Part shown: positions 25,854 to 33,338 of the stretch, in pieces
Layout: every line of letters begins with the position of its first letter
How positions within the stretch are numbered: the stretch's first letter is position 1
Origin: Streptomyces sp. CB02959
GTDB lineage: Bacteria > Actinomycetota > Actinomycetes > Streptomycetales > Streptomycetaceae
Assembly: GCF_002803155.1 (NCBI RefSeq)
Contig: NZ_NNBP01000011.1
Coordinates: 186,001-250,000 of the forward strand
Reading direction: 5' to 3'
DNA length: 64,000 nt
Notes under the pieces: generated by a model
Database searches by the model: none
What the model saw: the letters and a program-made list of their open reading frames with translations, nothing else
Told to the model about the DNA's origin: nothing
Position numbers and translations under genes: made by a program

Positions 25854-26710
25854 ACACAGCCCCTGGCACCGGGAGCGCACCCGGCGCCCGCCGCCGACGC
25901 CGCGCCGCGGCGAACGTCCTCGGGCTCGCCTTCAGCGCCGTGATGGCCTTCCCGCTCTACTGGATGCTGCTCACCGCCTTCCGCCCGGCCACCGAGATCC
26001 ACGCCGACCCGCCGCACATCTGGCCCGACCACCTGACGCTGGAACACTTCCGCCGCGCCCTGGGCACCCCGACGTTCTGGGCCAACGTGCGCTCCAGCGT
26101 CCTGATCGGCGCCGGCACCGTGCTGGTCTCCCTGCTGATCGGGGTCCTGGCGGCGTTCGCCCTCGCCCGCTTCTCGTTCGCGGGGCGCAAGGCCCTCGTC
26201 CTGGTCATCCTCGGCGTGCAGATGGTCCCGCTGGCCGGCCTGATCATCCCCCTCTACCTGCTGCTCAGCGACGCCGGACTGACCGACAGCCTGCCCGGCG
26301 TGATCCTCACCTACCTCGTCTTCATGCTGCCGTTCACCGTCTGGCTGCTGCGCGGCTTCATCGCCGCCGTCCCGGTCGAGCTGGAGGAGGCCGCGATGAC
26401 CGACGGCTGCACCCGCCTCGGCGCGTTCCGCCGGGTCGTGCTGCCGCTGCTCGCCCCGGGCCTGGTGGCGACCTCCATCTACGCCCTGGTCCAGGCGTGG
26501 AACGAGTACGTCCTCGCCTACGTCCTGCTGTCCAGCAACGACAAACAGACCCTCAGCATCTGGCTGGTGTCCTTCCAGACCAGCTTCGGCACCGACTACG
26601 GCGCACTGATGGCCGGCGCCACCCTCACCGCCCTCCCCGTCGCGGTCTTCTTCGCCTTCGTCCAGCGGCGGATCGGCGCGGGCCTGACCACCGGCGCGGT
26701 CAAAGGGTGA
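25850..26710 (+). CDS. Sugar ABC transporter permease (MalG/UgpE type)
   Basis: This 286-residue permease has six membrane helices and the EAA loop LEEAAMTDGCTRLGAFRRVV. The N-terminal helix runs NVLGLAFSAVMAFPLYWMLL. The GTG overlaps the stop of the first permease by four bases, so the pair is translationally coupled. It ends 179 bases before the radical SAM gene, with no terminator seen between them. Read-through into the radical SAM gene is therefore likely, linking the importer to the biosynthetic part of the locus. Confidence 0.88.
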   Translation: MNTAPGTGSAPGARRRRRAAANVLGLAFSAVMAFPLYWMLLTAFRPATEIHADPPHIWPDHLTLEHFRRALGTPTFWANVRSSVLIGAGTVLVSLLIGVLAAFALARFSFAGRKALVLVILGVQMVPLAGLIIPLYLLLSDAGLTDSLPGVILTYLVFMLPFTVWLLRGFIAAVPVELEEAAMTDGCTRLGAFRRVVLPLLAPGLVATSIYALVQAWNEYVLAYVLLSSNDKQTLSIWLVSFQTSFGTDYGALMAGATLTALPVAVFFAFVQRRIGAGLTTGAVKG

Positions 26711-26889
26711 CCCGCCGAAGACGGGCCGCCGGCACCGCCACGGCCACCTGCCGTTGAGCCGCCGCGCCCACCAGCCGCCCGCGCCCGACCACCCCCACGG
26801 GCATACCGCCCAGCGCCATGTGGCACGCGCTCGGCCGGCGGACCGACGATCCGCCGGTGTACGCAACCTCCGACCTTGCAGGAGATCAC

Positions 26890-28002
26890 GTGACGTTCGA
26901 CCGTCTCGACCTGGTGTCCAAGCTGTACCAGCCGTCCGGCTGGCCGCGGATCCTCGAAGCGGCCACCGGGACCCGCTCCAGCGGCCCCTTGGTCGTGGAC
27001 CTGGACCCGACGACCTTCTGCGACCTGGCCTGCCCCGAGTGCATCAGCGGAAAGCTGCTCAACCAGGGGCGTTTCACCCCCGAACGGCTCGCCGAACTGG
27101 CCGGTGAACTGGTGGAGATGCAGGTCCGGGCGGTGGTCCTGATAGGCGGCGGGGAACCCCTCGCCCACCGGGGCACCCGCCAGGTCTTACGGGTCCTCGG
27201 CGAGGCCGGCATCGCGATCGGCGTGGTCACCAACGGCACCCTGATCAAACAGAACCTCGCCGAACTCGCCGCCTACGCCTCCTGGGTGCGGGTGTCCATG
27301 GACGCCGGCACCAGCGAGACGTACCGGCGCTTCCGCCCCGACCGCAAGGGCCGCAGCGTCTTCGACAAGGTCATCGCCAACATGCGGCTGCTGGCCGAGG
27401 CCAAACGCGGCGCCCTTGGCTACTCGTTCCTCGTCATGACCCGGCAGGAGCCCGACGGCACCGTCGTCAGCAACCACCACGAGGTCCTCCAGGCCGCCGA
27501 ACTCGCCCACGACATCGGCTGCGACTACTTCGAGACCAAGGCGATGTTCGACGACGGACACCACGTCATCCAGGTGCCGGACGAGATCCTCGCCTCCGTG
27601 GACGAGCAGCTCGACAAGGCCGCCGTCCTGGCCGGCGACGGTTTCGAGATCGTCAACTCCTCGACGCTGACCTCCCTGCGGAACCGGGTCGGGCCCGTCC
27701 AGGACAAGGACTACCACCGCTGCCGGGTCGCCGAACTGCGCACCCTGGTCACCCCGTCCGGGGTGTACGTCTGCTCGTATCACCGGGGGAACGCCGGCGC
27801 TCGGATCGGGGACGCGGTCACCGAGAGCCTCCCCGAGATCTGGCGGACCTCGGACCGCGGCATCGTCGACCCGAGCCGCGACTGCCGCTTCCACTGCGCC
27901 CGCCACCGCTCCAACCTCGAACTCGACAGGATCGGGGCCGGCACGGTGGCGGGCACGGTGTCCGCACCGGAACCCGGCACGGACTACGACCCGTTCATCT
28001 GA
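26890..28002 (+). CDS. Radical SAM enzyme with extra C-terminal cysteines; contains a TTA codon
   Basis: This 370-residue radical SAM protein has the cluster motif FCDLACPEC (Cys44, Cys48, Cys51; CX3CX2C), then VVLIGGGEPLAH (the GGE motif contacting SAM) and VVTNGTLI. Four further cysteines near the end (Cys278, Cys295, Cys332, Cys336) are placed to bind an auxiliary iron-sulphur cluster, as in SPASM/twitch-type enzymes. The GTG at 26890 has AGGAG 6 bases upstream; the ATG at 26818 has none. Leu100 is encoded by TTA (27187-27189), so translation should depend on the bldA tRNA. It follows the importer genes and converges on the GHMP kinase gene. The substrate is unknown. SPASM-type enzymes act on peptides, but others act on sugars or cyclitols, which fits this locus better. 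Confidence 0.88.
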   Translation: MTFDRLDLVSKLYQPSGWPRILEAATGTRSSGPLVVDLDPTTFCDLACPECISGKLLNQGRFTPERLAELAGELVEMQVRAVVLIGGGEPLAHRGTRQVLRVLGEAGIAIGVVTNGTLIKQNLAELAAYASWVRVSMDAGTSETYRRFRPDRKGRSVFDKVIANMRLLAEAKRGALGYSFLVMTRQEPDGTVVSNHHEVLQAAELAHDIGCDYFETKAMFDDGHHVIQVPDEILASVDEQLDKAAVLAGDGFEIVNSSTLTSLRNRVGPVQDKDYHRCRVAELRTLVTPSGVYVCSYHRGNAGARIGDAVTESLPEIWRTSDRGIVDPSRDCRFHCARHRSNLELDRIGAGTVAGTVSAPEPGTDYDPFI

Positions 28003-28003
28003 G

Positions 28004-28026
28004 GGGCGGGCGCGGGGACCCCGCCC
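28004..28026. terminator. Probable bidirectional terminator between convergent radical SAM and GHMP kinase genes
   Basis: The 43-base gap between two convergent stop codons holds an inverted repeat with arms GGGCGGG and CCCGCCC and a GC-rich loop. A partial copy of the right half (GGGGACCCCGCC) recurs just after it. Position and symmetry suggest termination from both sides. The stem is short. Confidence 0.5.
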
Positions 28027-28045
28027 ACAAGGTCGGGGACCCCGC

Positions 28046-29134
28046 CTACGAGGTCGGTGCCGCGGCGATCTCCGGTGCCAGGCCCGCCGCGGCCCGGGCC
28101 GGGATCACCCGGGCCCGGGGGTGCGCCGGGCCGAGCGCCCGCCGCAGCCGCGCCACCACCTCGGCCTGGTCGGCGGCCGGACAGACGCCGACCAGCGCCC
28201 CGCCGCCACCGGCCCCGCTGAGCTTCAACGGAAGCCCGACGGAGCGCAGGGCCAGCTCCCGCAGCTCCTCCAACAGCGGTGTGGACATGCCCTGGAGGTC
28301 CCGCATCGCGCGGTGCGCCCGACTCATCGCCGCACCGAGGCCCGCCAGATCACGGTCCCGCACGGCCTCCCACACCGCGGCCGAAGCCGCGTCGGTCCGC
28401 TCCCGGTACGCGGCGAGCCGGGCGTCCCCGGCGGCCAGCTGCGCGCGCACCGAGCGGATGTGGTCGCTGGTGTCCTTCCGGGTCGCCGAGTCGAGCACGA
28501 CCACCGCCCACTCCTCGGGGAACGCGGTCCGCCGCCGGATCTCCGGCAGACCGGTGGTCCGCCCGTCGAGCAGCAGCAGACCGCCCGCGATGACCGCGAG
28601 ATGATCCATGCCGCCACCGTTGAAGATCGCGAACTCGAACTCGTACGCCCACTGGGCCAGCGTCCGCGCCGGGACCGGCCGATGCGCACCGCCCCCGGCC
28701 GCCGGCACCGCGGCCCCGGTGAACGCCCGGAACAGCGCCACGATCAGCGCGGTCGACGACGACAGTCCGCTGGCCGCCGGCGCGTCGCTGTGCGCGGTCA
28801 CGGCCGGCGGCCGGGCGCCGAGGCCGGGCAGCCGTTGCCGCAGGAACGCCCACACCTCCTCCGCCCAGGCACCGGGGAGCCGTCCGGCACCGCCGTCCGG
28901 CACCGCACCGGCGTCCGCTGCCGCACCGGCGGGCGGCCGGGCACCCGGCGGCCGCACCGTGACCGAGGTCATCAGGTCCAGCGCCAGGCTGACCGACCTG
29001 CCGCCCAACCAGTCCAGGTCCTCCCCGGAGAGGCAGGCCCGGCACGGCACCACCGCGGGCCCCGCCGTCAGGGCGGCGCCGGGCACCGCAGCCGCTCCCT
29101 CTTCCGCTCCGGACACTGTCGTCGGTCCGTTCAT
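28046..29134 (-). CDS. GHMP-family sugar kinase
   Basis: This 362-residue kinase has the three GHMP motifs: CRACLSGEDLDWLGGRSVSL (residues 31-50, galactokinase-type substrate loop with GEDLDWLGG in place of GEHTDYNGG), the ATP-binding Gly/Ser loop SDAPAASGLSSSTAL (GLSSS at 123-127), and LKLSGAGGGGALVGV near the C-terminus. GHMP kinases phosphorylate small hydroxyl compounds such as galactose, arabinose, heptose-7-phosphate, mevalonate or homoserine; the first motif favours a sugar. The ATG at 29134 overlaps the NUDIX stop codon (ATGA), so the two are coupled. With the epimerase and NUDIX genes it would form a sugar-activation module. The exact sugar cannot be read from sequence. Confidence 0.85.
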   Translation of the reverse strand: MNGPTTVSGAEEGAAAVPGAALTAGPAVVPCRACLSGEDLDWLGGRSVSLALDLMTSVTVRPPGARPPAGAAADAGAVPDGGAGRLPGAWAEEVWAFLRQRLPGLGARPPAVTAHSDAPAASGLSSSTALIVALFRAFTGAAVPAAGGGAHRPVPARTLAQWAYEFEFAIFNGGGMDHLAVIAGGLLLLDGRTTGLPEIRRRTAFPEEWAVVVLDSATRKDTSDHIRSVRAQLAAGDARLAAYRERTDAASAAVWEAVRDRDLAGLGAAMSRAHRAMRDLQGMSTPLLEELRELALRSVGLPLKLSGAGGGGALVGVCPAADQAEVVARLRRALGPAHPRARVIPARAAAGLAPEIAAAPTS

Positions 29135-29625
29135 CGGGCCTGGAACCTTCCGGTCGAGCTGAACTCCCGGAACATCTCCAGGACCACAGCGGTGGGCGGA
29201 TGCAGCGGACCCGGCGGATCCGCCAGCACCCGGAACCGCGCCCGGGTCACCTCGTCCCGGCCGGGGGAGAGCACGCCGGACCACCGGCGGGCCACGAAAC
29301 AGAGCGCGAAGCAGTGGGTGATGTCGCCATTGGGATAGGTCAGGGTGTGGACCGAGGGGTCGGACAGTGAGCCGAACGCCTCCAGGTCGCCCCGCTCCAC
29401 GCGCAGCCCGGTCTCCTCCGCCAGCTCCCGCTGGGCGGTGCCGGCGAAGTCGCTGTGCTCCTCGCACGCACCGGCCGGCAGCTCCCACACACCGTTGTCC
29501 GCGCGTTGCTGGAACAGCCCCCGGCCGGCCGCGTCCAACAGCAGGACCTGGGCACCGGGCACGAGGAGCGACCGACTGCCCACTTTCTGCCGCAGCTCCC
29601 AGAGGTACGAGCCGACATAACTCAC
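29131..29625 (-). CDS. NUDIX-domain hydrolase with one altered box residue
   Basis: This roughly 164-residue NUDIX protein has the box GACEEHSDFAGTAQRELAEE followed by TGL. The REUxEE part that binds Mg is intact, but the conserved Glu after GX5 is Ser. Such proteins hydrolyse nucleoside diphosphates linked to another group, for example nucleotide sugars. The GTG at 29625 (VSYVGSYLWELR) is preferred because family homology starts here and AAAGG lies upstream. An ATG at 29679, overlapping the epimerase stop as ATGA, would add 18 residues (MTTCHHTYGQDARK...). It sits between the epimerase and kinase genes in one operon, so a role in nucleotide-sugar editing is likely. Confidence 0.8.
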   Translation of the reverse strand: MSYVGSYLWELRQKVGSRSLLVPGAQVLLLDAAGRGLFQQRADNGVWELPAGACEEHSDFAGTAQRELAEETGLRVERGDLEAFGSLSDPSVHTLTYPNGDITHCFALCFVARRWSGVLSPGRDEVTRARFRVLADPPGPLHPPTAVVLEMFREFSSTGRFQAR

Positions 29626-29675
29626 CTGGATGTCACCTTTCCTGGCGTCTTGTCCATATGTGTGGTGGCAGGTTG

Positions 29676-30815
29676 TCATGCGGCGGGCTCGGCGGCCAGC
29701 CATCCCGGCACCGCGTGCGGGGTGGCGGACAGCCAGCGCACGTACCGCTCCACGCCCGCCCGGACGTCGATCCGCGGCGACCAGCGCAGCAGTTCACGGC
29801 AGAGCCCGGTGGCCGCATAGCCGCCCAGCGGATCGCCCTCCGGTAGGGGAGTGGTGACGAAGTGCGCCCCTGGGAAATGCGGGGCGATCAGCTCGCCGAC
29901 CTCGCGGACCGATGTCGGCACACCCGTACCGACGTTGACGGTCGCCCCGGCCATCCCCTCCTCGACGAGGGCGAGCGCGGTGGCCGCCGCCACGTCCTCG
30001 ACGTGGACGAGGTCCCGCACCTGGACCCCGCCCCCGTTGAGCCGCATCGGGCGGCCCAGCCGCGCCTGCATGGACAGCCACGCCACCATCCACGAGTGGC
30101 TGCCGGGCTTGGGGATCTGCGGATCGCCGTAGACCGAGAAGTACCGCAGCACCGCGTACTCCGGGGTGTCGGCACCGCTCAGCAGCAGCCGGGTCTGATG
30201 CTCGGCCCAGAGCTTGGAGTTGGCGTACACCGACACCGGGTGCGGCTGCTGCTCCTCGCGGAAGACCTGCGGCCCCCGTATGGCGGGATCGCCGTTCCCG
30301 TACACCGCGGCCGACGAGACCAGCACCAGCCGGCGCACGTCGGAGGCCGCGACCTCCTCCAACACCACCTCGGTGCCCTGGACGTTCGCGCGGAAGGCGA
30401 TGTCCGGCCGCCGGGTGCAGGCCGCCACGTCGGCATAGGCCGCGGCATGCACCACGTAGTCGGCCCCGGCGAGCACGCGGCGTACCGCTTCACGGTCGCG
30501 GATGTCCCCGACCACCATGTCCGCCCCGAGACGGTCGACCCCGAAGAGTGTGGAGTGCACCGCATCCGGATAGGCGTCCAGCCGGTCCAGGATCGTCACT
30601 TCGGCGTCCGCCCGGCGCAACAGCCGGACCACCCGACTGCCGACCAGTCCGGCACCGCCGGTCACCACCACCCGGGAATCCCGGAGTTTCTCCAGGCGGG
30701 CCTCCACCGATTCCTCGAAGACATCGTGCGCCGGACTCCCTGTTCCGGCAGCGCCATTACCGTTCGCATTGTCGTGCGCCCCGACGTTCTTCTTTCCGTT
30801 CACCGTTCCGGGCAT
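29676..30815 (-). CDS. NAD-dependent nucleotide-sugar epimerase/dehydratase (extended SDR)
   Basis: This 379-residue extended SDR resembles UDP-glucose/GDP-mannose 4-epimerases. After a Gly/Asn/Ala-rich lead of 35 residues come VVVTGGAGLVGSRVVRLL (GxxGxxG), VVGDIRDREAV, VVHAAAYADVAAC, LVSSAAVYGNGDP (catalytic Ser) and PVSVYANSKLWAEH (YxxxK). YFSVYGDPQIPK and VHVEDVAAATALAL belong to the substrate domain. The ATG at 30815 has AGAGAGG 5 bases upstream. It is the first gene of the leftward operon with the NUDIX and GHMP genes. A 214-base divergent region separates it from the QDD fusion gene, where promoters for both are expected. Confidence 0.88.
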   Translation of the reverse strand: MPGTVNGKKNVGAHDNANGNGAAGTGSPAHDVFEESVEARLEKLRDSRVVVTGGAGLVGSRVVRLLRRADAEVTILDRLDAYPDAVHSTLFGVDRLGADMVVGDIRDREAVRRVLAGADYVVHAAAYADVAACTRRPDIAFRANVQGTEVVLEEVAASDVRRLVLVSSAAVYGNGDPAIRGPQVFREEQQPHPVSVYANSKLWAEHQTRLLLSGADTPEYAVLRYFSVYGDPQIPKPGSHSWMVAWLSMQARLGRPMRLNGGGVQVRDLVHVEDVAAATALALVEEGMAGATVNVGTGVPTSVREVGELIAPHFPGAHFVTTPLPEGDPLGGYAATGLCRELLRWSPRIDVRAGVERYVRWLSATPHAVPGWLAAEPAA

Positions 30816-31029
30816 GGGTGCCTCTCTTCCCGCATAACGGAGCACGAGTCGGCCCGGCGTGGGCCAGCGGTCAGCATGTCCGGCGCTGATTCCGGTGGCC
30901 AGAGCGCCATTTCGGCAGTCTTGCGGCGCGCATCCGGACCGCCGTACTGTCCGGATTCACCTGTGCCGGATCGACCCGGCCCGACGCAAAAGCCCGGCGG
31001 GCCGGAAAAGCGGAGAACCGGAGGAATTG

Positions 31030-33042
31030 ATGACGCCTTATCGGCTGAGCGGAGCCGTGATGACCCACCCCAAACGCCGTGCGGCGGCGGAACGGCTGGC
31101 GCGGTCCGCGCCACCGGGAGCGCTGCACGTCGTCATGGATCCCGATCCGGCCGGCAAACCGTCCGTATTGCGGACCGCACTGTGCGCCTGGGAGGCAATC
31201 GAGGACGGCGCCACCCATCAGCTCGTCGTCCAGGACGACATGATCCTTTCCGATACGTTCTTCGCACGCGCCCGGATGGCGATTGCCGAGATGCCGCACG
31301 CCGCTCTCGCGCTTTTCGCGCTCTGGGACTCCCGGAACGGCGCCGCGGTGCGTTTCGGTGCCCTGACGGGCGCTCGATGGGTGGGTGCCGTCAACGAGTA
31401 CTTTCCCTGCGTGGCCATCATTCTTCCCAGGGAAGTCGCCTCCGGTTTTGCGGCTTTCGGTCGCCGCCACCTCGACAGTTGGCCCGACGACATCCTGATG
31501 AACCGCTACTTACGCGCACACGGAATCCCGTCATACGTTTCGGTGCCCAGCCTCGCCGAACACGAGGACCACGGCAGCATCTCCGGCAATGCCTTCCGCG
31601 GGCCGCGCCGTTCGGTGTGCTTCGTGCCCCAGGACGTTCCCGGGTGCGAAGGGGCGCGGCTGACCGGCCTGCGGGTGCTGCCGTTCTTCAAGCAGGGCGT
31701 GGCGCAGTGCGCGGTACGCGTCGACGACCCCGGCGACGGTCCCGCCCAGGGCGCCGGCCACTGGCTCCACCTCGACTGCGAGCAGTACCTGGAGGGCGTC
31801 GGAGTCCGCCCGGAAAGGCACCAATCAGCCATCGTGCGAATGGCCGAAGTCACTACCCCCGAGGCGGCCAAGGGAGCCTGGCTGACCGCCTTCACGATGG
31901 GATTCGTCCACCGGAGGGACGGACTCCGCTGCGATCCGGCGACCACCGGTCCCGACGGCCCCTCCGGCCCGGCTCCCGTACCGGACGCCGCAACGGCCCC
32001 CGCAACGGACGTCGTGCCGGACCCGGCGGTGCTCGCCGAAGCCCTCGCCACCGTGGGCCCCGGCGGGATCAGCTATGCCCAGTCGGAGGACCGGATCGCC
32101 GAGCAGCGGGACGAACTGGCGCGGATCACCCTGGCCGGTCTGGAAGCCGGCCACGAGGCGGCCGAACGCGCCCGGCCGGCCCGCCGGTTCCAGGCCGAGC
32201 CGTCCGCATCCCGCCGGAACGATTCCCACCAGGGCGCCCCCCACCGAAGCACTTTCCGCCGGTCCGATTCCCGCCGCCCCGACCCCGACCACGGCGCTGC
32301 CGACCGCAGCGACCCCCACCGCAGCGACCCCCACCGCGGTGATCCCGACCGCAGTGCCGCCGAACGCATGGATGCCGACTCAAGCGATCCCCTGCCCGTC
32401 GAGGTGATCGGTGCCGACACCCCCCTCGGCGAACACCTCGTCCGCGGGCTGACCGACGCCGGGCACCGGGTCACCACCTCGACCCACCGGCCGACCGGCC
32501 ACCCCACCCCCGCACTCCTGGACCTCACCGCCCTCACGTTCCCGCAAGCCGAGCCGCCCGGCATCCGCTCCACGCTCACTCTCACCCTCCAACTCCCTTC
32601 CCTTGCAACCGAGTTCGCCCTCCGCCTCGGCGACCTCTACGGCCCCGGGTGCCCCCACGACTCGCGCATCGGCCGTCTGGTCTGGGACGCCTTGCGCAGC
32701 TACCCCCTGACCCTCGACGACCCTGCCGAGCGGCTGCGCCCCCTGCATACCCGCGACCTGGTCGCCGCCCTGGCGGGGCTGCTCCGCACACCGCCCCCGG
32801 AAGGAGTGGTCGGCCTGGCGGACGCCCCGGTCACCGCCGCCGAACTGGCCGAGGCCGTGCGCACCGCGGTACGCCCCGTCCCCCTCGCCCCACCCGGTCC
32901 CGCCGCGCCTCCCACCTCCGAGGACGCCGCCTGGCCCCCGCCCCCACCCGGCTGGAAGCCGGTCACGGAGCTCCACTACGGACTCCACACCCACGCCCAG
33001 TGGCTCGCCTACGAAGGCATCCACCTCGCCATGGAGGTCTGA
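31030..33042 (+). CDS. Two-domain protein: QDD glycosyltransferase-like domain fused through a repetitive linker to a degenerate SDR-like domain
   Basis: This 670-residue protein has three parts. Residues 1-210 are a paralogue of the 17106 protein (AVMTHPKRRAAAERLARS, DPDPAGKPSVLRTAL, HQLVVQDDMILSD, WDSRNGAAVRFG, EHEDHGSISGNA). Residues 210-330 continue with a beta-rich region (GHWLHLDCEQYLEGVGV). A low-complexity linker at about 380-455 includes RSDPHRSDPHRGDPDRSAAE. The last 215 residues look like a worn Rossmann/SDR domain: VEVIGADTPLGEHLVRGLTD, LRLGDLYGPGC and TRDLVAALAGLL, without a YxxxK. GAGGAA lies before the ATG. Leu161 is a TTA codon (31510-31512), predicting bldA dependence. The first gene of the locus carries the transferase domain alone. 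The SDR-like part may be regulatory or structural. Confidence 0.7.
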   Translation: MTPYRLSGAVMTHPKRRAAAERLARSAPPGALHVVMDPDPAGKPSVLRTALCAWEAIEDGATHQLVVQDDMILSDTFFARARMAIAEMPHAALALFALWDSRNGAAVRFGALTGARWVGAVNEYFPCVAIILPREVASGFAAFGRRHLDSWPDDILMNRYLRAHGIPSYVSVPSLAEHEDHGSISGNAFRGPRRSVCFVPQDVPGCEGARLTGLRVLPFFKQGVAQCAVRVDDPGDGPAQGAGHWLHLDCEQYLEGVGVRPERHQSAIVRMAEVTTPEAAKGAWLTAFTMGFVHRRDGLRCDPATTGPDGPSGPAPVPDAATAPATDVVPDPAVLAEALATVGPGGISYAQSEDRIAEQRDELARITLAGLEAGHEAAERARPARRFQAEPSASRRNDSHQGAPHRSTFRRSDSRRPDPDHGAADRSDPHRSDPHRGDPDRSAAERMDADSSDPLPVEVIGADTPLGEHLVRGLTDAGHRVTTSTHRPTGHPTPALLDLTALTFPQAEPPGIRSTLTLTLQLPSLATEFALRLGDLYGPGCPHDSRIGRLVWDALRSYPLTLDDPAERLRPLHTRDLVAALAGLLRTPPPEGVVGLADAPVTAAELAEAVRTAVRPVPLAPPGPAAPPTSEDAAWPPPPPGWKPVTELHYGLHTHAQWLAYEGIHLAMEV

Positions 33043-33092
33043 CCTCCGGGCCGACCGCCCGCCCCGCGCGCCGGGGCGGGCGGCGCCTCCCC

Positions 33093-33134
33093 GGCAACGG
33101 GCAACGGGCAACGGGCAGTGGGCAACTGGCAAGG
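33093..33134. repeat. Short tandem repeat of a 7-base unit (GGCAACG and variants, six copies)
   Basis: Six consecutive 7-base units read GGCAACG three times, then GGCAGTG, GGCAACT and GGCAAGG. It lies just beyond the end of the QDD fusion gene. It is probably a slippage product with no evident function. Confidence 0.7.
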
Positions 33135-33190
33135 CGTGTCGTCTGATTGCCGGTACCCCGGCGCATGCATCCACGGCCGTATACCCACCC

Positions 33191-33211
33191 TGTATACGCG
33201 ACGCGTATACA
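33191..33211. promoter_or_regulatory. Perfect palindromic operator (arms TGTATACGCG and CGCGTATACA around a central A)
   Basis: A 21-base perfect palindrome has 10-base arms about a single central A. Further TATAC elements sit nearby (CGTATACCC to the left, TGTATAG to the right). The TATAGT at 33219-33224 lies 7 bases before the ATG at 33231 and looks like a -10 box, giving a leaderless or nearly leaderless transcript. GTATAC-type palindromes are common operators of GntR-family (YtrA-like) regulators, but no such regulator gene is adjacent. Confidence 0.75.
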
Positions 33212-33230
33212 GCGCATGTATAGTCGCGTC

Positions 33231-33338
33231 ATGATCATCGACTTCCCCCCACTCGGCCTGCCCGCATCCGTTGACCACTGGCGAAGGCGCGGCGCGACCG
33301 CCCTCGGCTCTTGGGCCGCACGAAGGGCCGGTGCCTGA
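33231..33338 (+). CDS. 35-residue leader ORF overlapping the GT87 start (TGATG)
   Basis: The ORF starts with the ATG directly after the palindrome and putative -10 box, and encodes MIIDFPPLGLPASVDHWRRR followed by 15 more residues. Its stop TGA overlaps the ATG of the GT87 gene (TGATG at 33336-33340), the classic layout for translational coupling. It matches no family I know. It may be a leader peptide or the remnant of a regulator gene removed by deletion. Coding is supported by the overlap and promoter spacing only. Confidence 0.45.
   Translation: MIIDFPPLGLPASVDHWRRRGATALGSWAARRAGA

Noticed and set aside
26818..26889. Earlier ATG start for the radical SAM gene.
   Set aside because: The GTG at 26890 has AGGAG at ideal spacing; the 24 added residues look random.
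28046..30815. The GHMP-NUDIX-epimerase operon read as ordinary exopolysaccharide genes.
   Set aside because: No flippase, polymerase or priming transferase is present, and it converges on a TTA-containing radical SAM gene; a link with the surrounding locus is more likely.
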